DNA of 31,754 nt, from positions 57,010 through 88,763 of the forward strand of contig KN882867.1 in assembly GCA_000934455.1 (NCBI GenBank). The letters run 5' to 3'. This document shows positions 21,010 to 31,754 of the stretch, one piece after another. This DNA is from Apostichopus parvimensis. Lineage: Eukaryota; Echinodermata; Holothuroidea; Aspidochirotida; Stichopodidae. Each line of letters opens with the position of its first letter. Position 1 is the first letter of the stretch. A model generated the notes under the pieces. The model saw only the letters and a list, made by a program, of their open reading frames with translations. It had not been told where the DNA came from and made no database searches. A program made the translations under genes and the position numbers.

Positions 21010-21540
21010 CTGCGAAAAATGAACTAGGAGTATTAGCAATCACTTTTAAACTTGCAAAAACCGTATTTTGAAGGGGGGGGGGGGGGAATTGGAAAGATTC
21101 GCAAACATCGAAAAAACATTTTGAAGTTAGAAAATAAGAGAAGAAGAAACGCTGCTTGAAGATTCAAATTTTCAAATACATGAAATTTTAAACGTTTAGT
21201 AGAATTATCGCAATAACATTTTCGAAATAACAATTCAAAAAATACAATCTCATGAAAGTTTTCCAAATGGTCTTATTCTCTGAGCGGCAGCACTACTCTA
21301 AAAAACTAGACAATAATTAACTTAGTATAATGGCAGAGGCATGATGACTTTTTTTTATCAGCCATATGAGATTAAAGAACGGAAGTGACGTTTAAGGAGT
21401 GGCCCATATGTGTTTCTAATGCTTCATGTTGGTGGACTGGTGGTACATTCGCTGAAGGGGGAGGGGGGAAGTTATAAACGAATCAAAAGGTCAGGAAATG
21501 AACAACCAACGTTATCGATGTTTTCGCGTTAAAACTGTTA
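21010..21540. other. 3' flank of the ZU5 gene
   Basis: AT-rich, with G14 at 21073-21086 and a possible ATTAAA poly(A) signal at 21371-21376. No coding signal. Confidence 0.4.
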
Positions 21541-21549
21541 GGAATGCAG

Positions 21550-21942
21550 TCGGTGGCGGAGCGTCCATACAGTCAGAGGGGCGGATGCCCCCCCCCCTGA
21601 CGGACCCAAATGGACTGCTGGCGCCCTTTTCAGCATTTTACTACTTTTTACTTATTCGCGTTTATTTACTTTTTTATTGCGCTCTCAAATACCTATTGAC
21701 ATTTGTCACATTTTGTTGGTTTAATTTTCTGACAAAATGGCGATGACACCTATATATTCTTCGTTTATCTGCAATTAGCAAGGCCCGGAAAGGGTCATTT
21801 CCGGTGATCTAGGGAGTATCTTTACTCAAAAAAAACTTGTACGCTCCGCGTCAACCTGCGGTGGCGCTCCGCTTAGATAGTGTCGAAAGCGCCCCTACAG
21901 ACCATTCTCGCCCCCTTGACCAATACCCCTAGCTCCGCCACT
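21550..21942. mobile_element. hAT-like MITE, 393 bp, 8-bp target duplication
   Basis: GAATGCAG at 21542-21549 and 21943-21950 is a perfect 8-bp duplication. The element ends are inverted: TCGGTGGCGGAGCG at the left, and AGTGGCGGAGCTAG on the opposite strand at the right (GTGGCGGAGC common). The interior has no transposase. Short TIRs of the (C)AGTGGCGGA type with 8-bp duplications are typical of hAT non-autonomous elements. The ORFs at 21498 and 21880 are parts of it. Confidence 0.8.
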
Positions 21943-21950
21943 GAATGCAG

Positions 21951-23280
21951 TGAATACCTTTACAACAAAGGATATTTAGGTCTGATTTCACTCAGACCGA
22001 GCTCGTATTTACTAAAGTATTCCTTTACCACTTTCCAAATTTTTCATTGTGCCTCCTTCGTCAAATAGGTTTTAATTAAACATAGTATAAACTCACTCAG
22101 GCAGGAGCGGGGCGGGTGCTATGAGCTAATTTGCAATGAATCAACGGTCATTGTGTCAGTTTCGATGTTAATTATGATCTACCATATATTTAATGGATTA
22201 CTTTAGATAAGAAACCAATTTTGATATGTTATATCACTTTACAAACATTAACTATCAGTCCATGTAACATTTCTATGAACCACTTTCAATTTCGGGACTT
22301 GACCCTTTAAGCATCAGACACTCACCAGGGTCAGATATTCAGGATTTGGAAGTAGGAGAACGCGGACAACGGTTCTAAAACAACCTAGGGCTTACACCCA
22401 ACCTTTAGATATAGAACCATACTAACCAACTATCCGTAGCTTTTCTCTCTGCTTTGTATACACAACACGACTATGCGAAGGTTAGATTTTACAACAAAAA
22501 AACAACAACAAAAATCAGTGATAACCTTTTGTCCACATGTGCATTTGATTTATCTTTGCATTTTAACATTCTTTGACACATATAATTTGTCATTCAGTTT
22601 CTTAAATTTCGTGATAATGAGCGTTTTGGGACTAACAGGATGTGGTCCATACTTAAAATATTTTGTTGAGGAATTTACATTATCATTAAATTTTGTATTT
22701 ATATTCTGATTATTATGACGATATTCTATCTTGTTTATCAAATACTCAGCCTATACACATGATCTTATATATTAGGTCATGTGTATAGGCCGTGTAGCTT
22801 TATGCAAGAAACGGAGAAGAGAGTAACGACTCGTCATTTAATGTGTTACTTATTGAATATGTATTCAGTTTCTTTTCTATACCACACATATATGACTATC
22901 CATGTTACATCTAATAAGAATTCAAAAGACGCAATTTGGAAGACAATTGTGTACATTTTCTCCAAAATCTTATGCATTGATGAAACTTTGCTACATCTCT
23001 TTTTAAAAAACTTCCCAAACTTGCATATATCGTTTGTGGTTATTTTTGCATTTTGTGTTTTCAGTGGTTTTCAGTACAGGATTTCTTTATATTTGTCTTC
23101 CAATGGTTTTATTAAAAAATAATGTCTGTTATGGAAATGTTCAGACGGTCATATAATTGCCTCGAGAGTGGAATTCTGTTTCAGAAGAATAGATTTGGTA
23201 TAGTTGTTGACTTCAAATAGCCCGATTAAATCAGCCGAGCTCTTTCCTGTTGGTGGGCGTTTTCAACTTCGGTGGTGTCT
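21951..23280. other. AT-rich intergenic DNA with an inverted repeat at 22749-22790
   Basis: GCCTATACACATGA (22749-22762) and TCATGTGTATAGGC (22777-22790) form a perfect 14-bp stem around a 14-nt loop. ORFs at 22473 and 22781 are hydrophobic and AT-driven, with no motif. Confidence 0.5.
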
Positions 23281-23637
23281 TTAACGAACATAATGAAGAA
23301 AGACTAGTCTCCACGGGTTTAAATCCACGTATTTGAAACTTGTCTCAGTGGCAGTACCATTGCGAGAAATTATTGGCCTGTCAGGGTTGCCATCTTGTGA
23401 ATCTTGGAAAGGAATGAATCCGATCCGGTTTCTGCTCGAGGAAAGACATTTGTCGTGTTCTACATTCCTTAAACAATTGGTGCCCATGTTATTGATGGTA
23501 TCCTCGACTAGCACATGTTTGTCGATATGAGAACATGATAGGCTGGTCTGTTTGGTCCAGCATTCCACAAGATTGCATTTACCACTGCTCATTCCGTTAA
23601 CAATTCGACGTCTCCAATTGCTTTTACATTTTGACAT
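23281..23637 (-). CDS. Unrecognised 118-residue open frame
   Basis: ATG at 23637, TAA at 23281-23283. The composition is protein-like for such AT-rich DNA (Cys, Asn, Ser, Asp and Arg spread evenly, few low-complexity runs), with RRRIVNGMSSGKCN near the start and RNRIGFIPFQDSQDGN later. There is no signal peptide or transmembrane segment and no domain that I know. It may be a terminal exon, a retrocopy fragment or chance; a shorter plus-strand frame overlaps it. Confidence 0.25.
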   Translation of the reverse strand: MSKCKSNWRRRIVNGMSSGKCNLVECWTKQTSLSCSHIDKHVLVEDTINNMGTNCLRNVEHDKCLSSSRNRIGFIPFQDSQDGNPDRPIISRNGTATETSFKYVDLNPWRLVFLHYVR

Positions 23638-23674
23638 TTTTTTCGTATATTCATATAAGCTTGTAGTATGCCTA

Positions 23675-23720
23675 CAGTGGAGTAGCCAGAGGGGGCAAAG
23701 GGAAGAGTACCCCCTACCCC
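23675..23720 (+). mobile_element. Possible hAT-type terminus
   Basis: CAGTGGAGTAGCCAGAGGGG resembles the common 'CAGTGGCGTAGCCAGGGGGG' start of hAT non-autonomous elements. I find no matching right end nearby, so it is a solo or truncated end. Confidence 0.35.
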
Positions 23721-24019
23721 GCCGAACTTTACGGGGACGAAACGGGACCGTGAGACATTGCAGGCACGTGCAATCGTATACACTAGCAAGTACTACACAA
23801 ATATAGTTAAATTAATGGAAATTATAGCACAATTTTCCATCTAAGCCCTAACCGAAACAAACATTTCTTAAAGGAGTGGGGAAACCATGTCCCTTTAACC
23901 TCTCCTTGTCTAAAATTCGAAATCGAAACAGAGGGTAGCACATAGGTCTATATGGTGTCATGAAAAGTCAATTCAAAGGTTAATTAAACATTAATTCTCT
24001 GACTCTTAAAATGGGTATC

Positions 24020-24420
24020 TGACTTGTATCGTCATAAACTCTCCCTCCACGAAGGCTGACTATAGTCATACTTGTTATAGAACCTGACTAGCTTGTATCT
24101 CCATACTCTCCCACAGACCACGACAGCTGAATATAGTCATACTTATAGTACCTGACTAGCTTGTATCTCCATACTCTCCCTCACACCACGGAGGCTGACT
24201 ATATATCTTATAGTATCTGACTTGTATCTCCATACTCTCCCTCGGACCACGACAGCTGACAATAGTCATACTAATAGTATCTGACTTGTATCTCCATACT
24301 CTCCCTCAGACCACGACGGCTGACTATAGTCATACTTTTAGTACCTGACTTGTATCTCCATACTCTCCCTCACACCACGACTGGGTATAGTCATACTCAC
24401 AGCACTAAGGCTGACTACGC
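24020..24420 (+). repeat. Tandem satellite, about 60-70-bp unit
   Basis: About six copies of CTGACTTGTATCTCCATACTCTCCCTC followed by AGACCACGACGGCTGACTATAGTCATACT and a short TTATAGTAC link. Copies vary in length at the link. No ORF. Confidence 0.9.
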
Positions 24421-24715
24421 GCAATGAACGATCTCTATGTACATGTATAAAACTTCCTACAATGACATGAATTCAACAGATCAACAAACTTGACCATAAT
24501 CTATTAAGAGATACTAACAGTGACGGATCGATTGATTTTCCCGTTGTCAAATGTCCCAGGTATAAAATGATTAGCGCTTTGCACATATTTTCCTTGGAAA
24601 GGTATAATATCTATTGCAAAATAGACACAGTAGAAAATGCACAGTAGCATGTTAACGGGAATCAGACTAGGGAAATCATTATCGTGATAATGAAAATGTT
24701 AACAATTCAGATACT

Positions 24716-24812
24716 GTGATGATGACGACGACGTTGACGATGACGAATGACAACGAAGACGACGATGATGATGATGACGACGACGACGACGACGATTATC
24801 ATGATCATGATG
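24716..24812 (+). repeat. GAC/GAT trinucleotide repeat
   Basis: Imperfect runs of GAC and GAT triplets. The ORF starting at 24747 begins in this run (poly-Met/Thr) and is an artefact. Confidence 0.9.
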
Positions 24813-27040
24813 ATACAATTTTTTTCCTTATTCGAATTGTACATAATTCAATTTTTTGTAATTTTTTTAAAGACAAAACATAATTCAATTTTTTGTTGTA
24901 CCTTTTTATATCAGAGATCTGCAAGACAACTTACGATCTACCGTATAATGTGTTATTACAATACAGGTGCTTTCGCTCTCTTACTTTCCTGTGTTTTCAT
25001 TTGCTTTATCAAAGAAATACTACTGGTAATATTTGTTGTACAACGGGAGAAATTCCGTTTTAAGATCACTACGATAAATACACTGCGTCACTGGCAGTTG
25101 TATAGCACGCCGGTAATACAAGATGTGCCGTAAATAATTTTAACGACGGTAGCCTTGGAATGTATGGAATACCTTAGGTTGAGACTGCAATCATGTGATG
25201 CCGATGGTGGTGTTAGACCTCAGTTACATTTAATATTTTCACGTGGGTGAAGGTTCCATTTTAATTAACCCTTCCACCCCCCCCATCCACCCCCTTCCAC
25301 ACACTTACAAACCACTTGTGGATTCTTAAGAAGAAAATCTCTGTCAATGAGCAAAGGAATAACTGGTAAGGGTAAGTACTATGCCAAAGTTTTCCAGTGG
25401 AAAAATCACATAAATGCACCGTACAGCAATGGACACTTTCTGTAGTACATAATTGAGATAAAACATCAATTCAGCCACCAAACCCATTTAACAAATTTAA
25501 GGAGTGAATGAACACTGTATGGCGGTATTTAGTTCTATGCAAATTGATTGATAAGATTTGAGTAAAATACTAAGATAAAATTATATTTCTTCACATTTGG
25601 ACATTTCAATAAAAAAGTGTTTTTTGTTCTTTATCCACATGCTTGGCCTTACTTTTTCTTTCCTTTTAGCTAGCTGTAGGTTCCTTTCATGAAAGGCGAC
25701 AAGAACTCAACCACAAACCCAAAGATTTTTCCAACCAATACACATTAACCGTTAGAAGTCTTTTATGGAGGTCAAAGTTCACATCAGTGATCAAACCATG
25801 AGAACTTTTAATATATATCCCATTTTCATTTCACACAATTCTTGTATTTTCCTGGCATCTTGGAATTTATTTTTAGAGTTAGGCCTTCCAATGAGTCATT
25901 CTATAACTTACGATATATGTTAGCTTTCTGGGGACAGTCATATGAGCCAAACGAATAGGCAAGGGACATTCAAGGTTATTTCTCTGTTTGAGTAATTAGA
26001 ATATTTTCTCTGAAAGTGATGGCCAATTGTTTTGTTCTGAAACCAAGAGATTCACTAAACAAAAAGGTCAGCAGGTTGTTGGTAAAAGTTCATACTTTAT
26101 ACACTGAAATCATCCAGAATTCAACAAGACTGAAATATGAGAAGTTCCTTTTCTTGTATTTTTTCTAAAACACCACACACTGTCTTAAGCACATGTTCAC
26201 AACTATTGGGATCCATTGAAACTATTGATCATAAAAATTGTAAACGCTAAACTTGTGTTCTCTTCGAGCATGGACTCAGTCAATCAGCTGATCATAACTT
26301 GAACTCAACAAATGAGAAACCAAATGAGAGAAATAGTAACTTTTCATGTCTTTTGAAATGTCTGAAAGTGATGACACACAATGGAATGCCTCCCAATGAC
26401 TTAACAAAGGTTAAAACAGTTTTTACGTGCAGTAAGAGGACTACGACCCCATAATTTCGTTTGTTAACTATACTAAGATTCAAGAAGTAAAACAATACAT
26501 GACAAAACTTAAGGTTCTCTCATATGTGAGAATTCGAGAGAAACCTCAATTTTGGGTGTTCTTGCTTGCTGCACACATTAAACAAAATATCACAAGACAC
26601 TGTAAGTGCCACCTTGATATTCGTTTACACGTTGTATTCGTTATAGAGATTGTATCATAGAACATGGAATATCATCTTGATTACTGAATATGTTCTTGTC
26701 CTGTCTTTGCTGTGCAGATATCTTGACAGGAATATTGAGGTCAGATGAACTTTGGTAATGATTCTTAATTACATTATCATGTTACTGCTTCTATGACAAG
26801 GTGGCATGAACACAACAAAGTACAACAAGTCACAACTTGTTTACACAATGTTCCTATAAAAAAGTCATTAGTTGTAAAAAAAAAAAAGGCTGAAGAATTA
26901 GCCTCAACAAACAAAAGGTAAATGCAAAGTATCGAGCGAACTAAAGAAGTGTCACAAACAGTGGGTAATAAAACTTGACAATGTAATGTCAACTCTCATG
27001 GTACTTCTTTAGAAAATTCCCCCATACCAATTGGGGGCCA
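24813..27040. other. Intergenic, no gene seen
   Basis: AT-rich with short ORFs lacking motifs. A C-rich stretch (about 25268-25300) and poly-A/T runs are present. No clear transposon ends. Confidence 0.5.
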
Positions 27041-27045
27041 TCTAG

Positions 27046-27540
27046 GTGACATATTACAACACTGCCCTCAGAAAAAGTCTGAAATCTTCAGGTATGATTG
27101 GCCTTGAATGCTATTACAATGCTGCCCTCACTTATACCATCTACTTCACTGTATGGGCAGCATTCAATGAGACTTACCAGAGCCGTAAATATACGGCTCT
27201 GGGACTAACAATTTTAGACATCTATTACAATGCTGCCCTCACTTATACCATCTCCCTCACTTATACCATCTACTTCACTGTATGGGCAGCATTCAATGAG
27301 ACTTACCAGAGCCGTAACTATACGGCTCTGGGACTTACAAATTTAGACATCTATTACAATGCTGCCCTCACTTATACCATCTTCTACACTGTATGTGTAG
27401 CATTCAATGGGACTTATCAGAGCCGTAAATATACGGCTCTGGTACTTACAAATTGGGTGACATCTATTACAATGCATTCAATGGGACTTACAAATTGGGT
27501 GATCTATGACAATACTGCTCCTTCACTGTACGATTAGCAC
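27046..27540 (+). repeat. Tandem array of paired hairpins (111/129-bp units)
   Basis: Units start at about 27112, 27223 and 27352, with partial copies on both sides. Each unit has AATGCTGCCC...GGGCAGCATT (10-bp stem, long loop) and then CCAGAGCCGTA-4 nt-TACGGCTCTGG (11-bp stem) at 27177-27202, 27306-27331 and 27418-27441 (10 bp in the last). The second unit is 18 bp longer through an internal duplication of CTCACTTATACCATCTCC. The 163-residue frame across the array follows from the unit lengths being multiples of three; I do not call it a gene. Confidence 0.8.
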
Positions 27541-27544
27541 ACAA

Positions 27545-28087
27545 TGTGACCTAAAAACCACTTTTTGCATTGAAATTCATTTCTTTTTTGGTTTCATCTT
27601 ACATTCTCAAATATAAATGCAGCTAATTATTTAAATATCTTTCCAATATTAACAAAAATTAATATTCTAATCTATCCTTCACTAAACAAGAACTCACTAT
27701 TTCTTACACAAGTTTTCTGGCTTCACATCTGCCAGAGTCAAATGAAACCCTTCACAACCTCGGAAAGGCTCTTAGATAATTGGAATCTTATTTTGCATAA
27801 CACGAGGAACACCCTTAAATTCCTACAAAGTAGCAATCAAACACAAGGGGGTGCTGCCATAGAAATGTCCATACATTTGGTAACTATAAGGAGATTTTAG
27901 CTTTCTTCCCTCAGACATCATCTTACTGTTATGAGTTTCTTGGAAAAGGATCCGTAAATAAATTCCATCTTGAATTGTCTTAGTACAACTCTCTGTAGCA
28001 AAGATCAGCCACAATGTTGTCTACTTCAGATCATTTCAGTTCACAAACATAACCAGCATGTTCCCACACATCATCATTATCAGTTTT
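27545..28087. other. Noncoding, likely 3' flank or UTR of the minus-strand gene
   Basis: No coding signal and no repeat. It lies directly after the minus-strand stop codon at 28090-28088. Confidence 0.4.
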
Positions 28088-31000
28088 TTACTTTCTCTTC
28101 TCTTGGGCTTTCTGTAGGTCTGTTTTCAGAGATGATACTTTCGACCGCTCTTGCTCCAAGGCGGTGTGAAGCTCTTGAACCTGGAAAATCAAAAGTCATG
28201 AAATAGTACAATTAAAGCTGACGAAGCATAAATCTGGAAAACATGACACAGAAATACCCAAGGGAGTTGAGCCTGACTTCATCACCTGTTAGAAAAGCAA
28301 TGTGCTTATTGGAAATATAGCTTATGCAACAGATTCGTTGGTAACACCTCAACAGCTTCCAAGGAGGTTCAGACTTGCTACTTCGTAACCTATGTCTTAG
28401 GATACATGAATGTTAAGATACATGAATGTAACCTTTAATAGAAGACAACTATTTACACTGTAAACTGGTAACAGTTGTTATTAGTTCTTTCTCAACCCTC
28501 TGACTTCATTTTACTCTTATTTCAAGATGTTTTAAATTGGAAGTATCTTGGGAATTAATACAGCACTGCAAGTAATTTAGCTACTTTCCTTTGGAATTAA
28601 TAAGGCACTGTGAGTAATTTAGCTCTTTCCCTTGGAGCTAATAAGGCACTGTGAGTAATTTAGCTCTATTCCGTGGAATAAAAAACAATCACAACTGAGC
28701 TTGAAACCTGTCAATCTGAAGCTGAAAATCAGAAAAAGATTAGGCAGCCCATCAACCAGCCCCTAGGCATAAAAGTCTTTGTAAAATTGATGTTGCATCT
28801 CTCTGACTGAACACATCCACAGTCTAATGATTTCCTGTTGCCATGGTTCCAGACCCCACCTAGCTTTGAACTTGCCTCCAAACATTTCTTATAACAGGCT
28901 ATCAATAAAGTGAAGAAAAGCTGCAAGGTTTGTATGAAATTACACTTACGTAAGAAGCTCTCTCATGAACTGTAATTGCAATATACTTACTTCTCAAAGA
29001 CCTTCTCTAAACCATTAAAATGTTTCATTCTACCTTCTTTGACAATCTTTGAAACAAATTTACAACATATAATAACAAATTTCAACACCCATACATATAC
29101 AGAATAATTGGCAATACCGCTTTCAACCTGCTACACGAGCCATTCTACCAATCTCAACAAAACACAAACCAGGGGTGGATGTTCTCCAACTTATAATGAA
29201 ATGTGACAGCACCCTTTCAGCCTTGACGAAAAGAGAATAGCTAAACCAATCTCAATAAACACACAAACACAGGTGGATGTTCTCCAACTTATAATGAAAC
29301 ATAACAGCATTCATTTAGCCTTGAAGAACAGAGAGTAACTAACAGTCCATGAATCACCAAATATTTGATCAAGTTCAACTTTTAGAAGCACGCATTGTAC
29401 AGTATGAACTGACAACACACCATCTTTAAGCAATTACTTTTCTTTTTTCTTTTTTCTTAATGAGACTTGTTCAAGTTAAACCAGCAATCGTTAAATAACT
29501 TCGTTTTTGTTGTGAACGTTCACAGAAGTACTCTACTGGAAAAATCACGTAGAAGGATGTAAGAATGTGTAGTAAGGGTCAACTGTTCCTTCAACCTCAA
29601 ACAGGAACAGAAATTAATGGCAGTTACAAAGGTACAGAAGACATCACAGTTAAAAGAGTCCTTGGGAATATACAAACATACTGTCTCTTTCAAAGCCTTG
29701 GAAATTTATATCATATTTATTTGATTTTTGTTGTCAAATTTTACTTATCAAATACTCAGAAGATCTATCAAATTACTAATTTAGCTGATTTGATATAGGT
29801 CTCTGATATTTGTTCAATTTTTTGTGTATAAGAACAGAATAAAAGGAAAACATTTTGCTGTAAGTTAAATATTACACATTTAGGATACACGTACCTCCTG
29901 AGTTAGTTCATCGTTTACATTTGTGAGCTCTTCAAGCTGTCTGAGAACTTCAGCTTTGTCTTTCACTTAAAACAAGAAATAATAAATGCATAAAAGGACA
30001 AAAATAAGTTTGTCGTTTGTAAAATGAGTAATGAAAGTTACAAAATCGGCAGCAGAAGTTTTTTTTCTCAGCTGTGTATACTAACCCCCTGCCCATCCAC
30101 ACATACACCCAACTTCCTTTCGAGCTCACATCTGCAATAGATGGATTTTTGGCCATTACTTAACTTCGAATGTGGAAAATCCATAGGTAAATACTGCACT
30201 TCCATCATGAACCTAAGATCTACACCAGGAGTGCATCAAATTTGATGCCCATAATCCAGGAGCTTCCATGAGGACTATGCCACAACCCAACAGACCCAAA
30301 CCTGTCAGAATCATGCTCAGAATACAAGAAAGCTAGCTTCAACTAAAGACGTCAACAAGCTCTCAAAGACGAAGATGAATCTTCCCACGTTTGGGTGCCC
30401 CAAGTTTGTGGACTGTGACATTCCACAATAACAACTGTTTTCTTTTGACAGAAACAAACTAAATTTCATAAATTATATATCAAACAGGTGCGAAAAAATA
30501 TGTGAACCAAAGAGTACAGTAGGAACAGTATTTACACCAGGAGACACAGAGGCCAGACATTTCTATTTATAAGTAGGCAACTGAAAGAACGTTTCTGCCT
30601 GCAGTCAAATCTAATTTGACTGCAGGCAAAAACTTTGCATGGCCTCAGCTTTGCAATGTTGCGTAAATCACTTAAGTTTATTTGTATTGTCCGCGTATTT
30701 TTTTCTAAAAGAAAACAACTCTCTGTTGCATCAACCTCAAGCTGTCTTTAGAAATTGTTATGCTTGGATCAAACACCATGTTGCATAATTTTAAATTTTA
30801 GTTCAACAAACTTGCACATGTATCATAACCATGTCCTACTCTCCAACAAATGAAGAAGAACAAGAAGGAAAAGCAAATTCACAGTTAAATATAATACAAC
30901 TGAACATGCAAACGAAAACATGTGAAAACAATTCAAACACAATTATCATTCATCTTCAAACTTCTCGAGTCTTGATTCCAAAAAAGTCCTGTTTTGTAAG

Positions 31001-31338
31001 TGGTAAGATACAGAAATATGCTGATATCTTTGACTTTTGGACAAGTTTATACATATAAACAAAACAGAAACTTTTAAGGAGGAACGTCTGAAATGTAGTT
31101 GACAGTACTTGAGCAACTCCAGGGGCAACCTTTCAATACCAAGGATTAATTACAGAGAAGCTTGCTGTGTTGAAACTGGTACCAATAGCCAGTATCTTAG
31201 AAGTATGTTGTGTTTATAATACATAAGTAGTATTTCAAAGTTTACATACTTTAGAGGAGCTGTTTCTCTTTGTTCTTTGATTATCTTTCTTGAAGATTCC
31301 TGTTGCTTCTTCTCAATATCTTTCAAGAATGTGTCCTC
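28088..31338 (-). CDS. 3' part of a coiled-coil protein gene, five exon candidates
   Basis: Minus-strand exons: 31338-31250 (phase 0 to 2), 30988-30962 (27 nt, 2 to 2), 30745-30720 (26 nt, 2 to 1), 29965-29895 (1 to 0) and 28180-28088 (0, TAA stop). All phases agree when joined. The product reads FLKDIEKKQQESSRKIIKEQ, then LKTFLESRLEKQLEVDATE, then MKDKAEVLRQLEELTNVNDE, then VQELHTALEQERSKVSSLKT, ending QKAQEKRK. Leu/Ile/Val at heptad spacing, and high Glu/Lys/Gln, mark a continuous coiled coil. The first, fourth and fifth exons have good splice sites; the two micro-exons use weak donors (GTTTGA, GTTGTT) and rest mainly on phase fit. Protein family not recognised; the 5' end lies outside or is unplaced. 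Confidence 0.6.
28530..28680 (+). repeat. Three tandem copies of a 49-50-bp unit
   Basis: GGAATTAATAAGGCACTGTGAGTAATTTAGCTCTTTCCCTT-type units three times, with the first copy most diverged. They lie in the intron of the minus-strand coiled-coil gene. Confidence 0.85.
29160..29335 (+). repeat. Two direct copies of a roughly 105-111-bp unit
   Basis: GGTGGATGTTCTCCAACTTATAATGAAA followed by CAGCA and a TAGCCTTGA-AGAACAGAGAGTAACTAA-type end, twice, with about 15-20 differences. Intron of the minus-strand gene. The remaining intron sequence from 28190 to 29890 shows no further structure; the ORF at 28729-28926 has no motif. Confidence 0.75.
30596..30628. repeat. Perfect 15-bp hairpin, 3-nt loop
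   Basis: TGCCTGCAGTCAAAT (30596-30610), loop CTA, ATTTGACTGCAGGCA (30614-30628). It lies between two minus-strand exon candidates. Confidence 0.8.
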
Positions 31339-31506
31339 CTTAGGTCAATCAATCAATCAATCAATAATAAAAAAAAAACAGATCTGACACTTCTCTTCTC
31401 ATAAATGATTACCATTCCAATACTAGAAGATGATCTAGTCTGACTAATTACATTTTAGATTGATTTTGGGTGAACTTTCTATTATGAGCAGATATCAGAG
31501 CATTCT

Positions 31507-31754
31507 TCAAAGAAGCTGGTTGGATTTAGCAATGTAATATCCACCGTAAAGCAAGAACTGTTGAGCATTAACAGTATTTATAGTTACATAAAGGGTCACA
31601 TCTTCCATTGACCCATCAAACGGAGGGAAATGACTTCCACTGTAGTAAGTATAATTCCAAAGAATCCCTTCCTTGCCATTTTCTAATGGAACATGGGTAT
31701 GACCTTTGATAAAACAGTCCATTTCGTCACTCCCTTGGCAAATTCCTCACTATA
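31507..31754 (-). CDS. Unrecognised coding-like stretch cut by the window edge
   Basis: Open from the window end to TGA at 31509-31507. From the first Met it gives 71 residues, including FIKGHTHVPLENGKEG, then LWNYTYYSGSHFPPFDG, then VTLYVTINTVNAQQFLLYGG and a C-terminal AKSNQLL. The alternation of aromatic and beta-branched residues suggests a beta-rich domain end. The frame is also open upstream of the Met, so it may be a terminal exon. GHTH alone recalls metallophosphoesterases, but the surroundings do not fit that family well. It lies just upstream (minus sense) of the coiled-coil exons; membership in that gene is unproven. Confidence 0.35.

Noticed and set aside
22781..23122. 113-residue hydrophobic ORF
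   Set aside because: AT-rich codon make-up, no consistent membrane topology, no splice or promoter context; it begins in the right arm of an inverted repeat.
24747..25133. 128-residue ORF starting with Met/Thr runs
   Set aside because: Its start is a GAC/GAT trinucleotide repeat and the remainder is AT-driven.
27046..27537. 163-residue repetitive ORF
   Set aside because: It is explained by repeat units whose lengths are multiples of three; the sequence is dominated by hairpin stems.

Overview
This is a window of animal nuclear DNA: short coding exons with GT/AG splice sites, long AT-rich introns, and many decayed transposons, foldbacks and satellites. The gene content (a ZU5-UPA-death-fold protein), a CR1/L2-like LINE remnant and a DNA transposon carrying a P2X7-ballast-like zinc domain suggest a marine invertebrate deuterostome, perhaps an echinoderm. 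The species is inference; nothing here is species-diagnostic.

Best gene: plus strand, 11057-21008. Eight exons with fully compatible splice phases give an open reading frame of 501 residues. The order is ZU5, UPA, an acidic linker, a death-fold domain (DED/DD-like) and a second DED-like domain, then a stop. The 5' end is not established. The ZU5/UPA boundary has the tripeptide His-Phe-Cys where the self-cleaving ZU5-UPA (FIIND-type) proteins PIDD1 and UNC5CL have His-Phe-Ser. Large introns separate the UPA and death-fold exons. The 4.7 kb intron holds a 16-bp minisatellite, two perfect palindromes, a LINE remnant and a 1.15 kb TTAA-flanked transposon carrying its own 99-residue ORF.

Upstream (about 2.6-7.3 kb, plus strand) are several short, splice-flanked, phase-0 exon candidates. 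These include five mini-exon-like cassettes (63/57 nt alternating, exact 495-bp period) inside a higher-order tandem repeat. They may belong to a separate tyrosine-motif-rich receptor-tail gene or to the 5' part of the ZU5 gene; I cannot decide. A possible signal-peptide exon lies at 8108-8157.

21-27.5 kb is mostly repeats: a hAT-like MITE with a perfect 8-bp target duplication, inverted repeats, a 60-70-bp satellite, GAC/GAT trinucleotides and a tandem array of hairpins. 28-31.4 kb holds the 3' part of a minus-strand coiled-coil gene, two of whose exons look like micro-exons. The right edge (31507-31754) has an unrecognised minus-strand coding-like stretch cut by the window end.

Most long ORFs elsewhere look like chance or repeat-derived frames.
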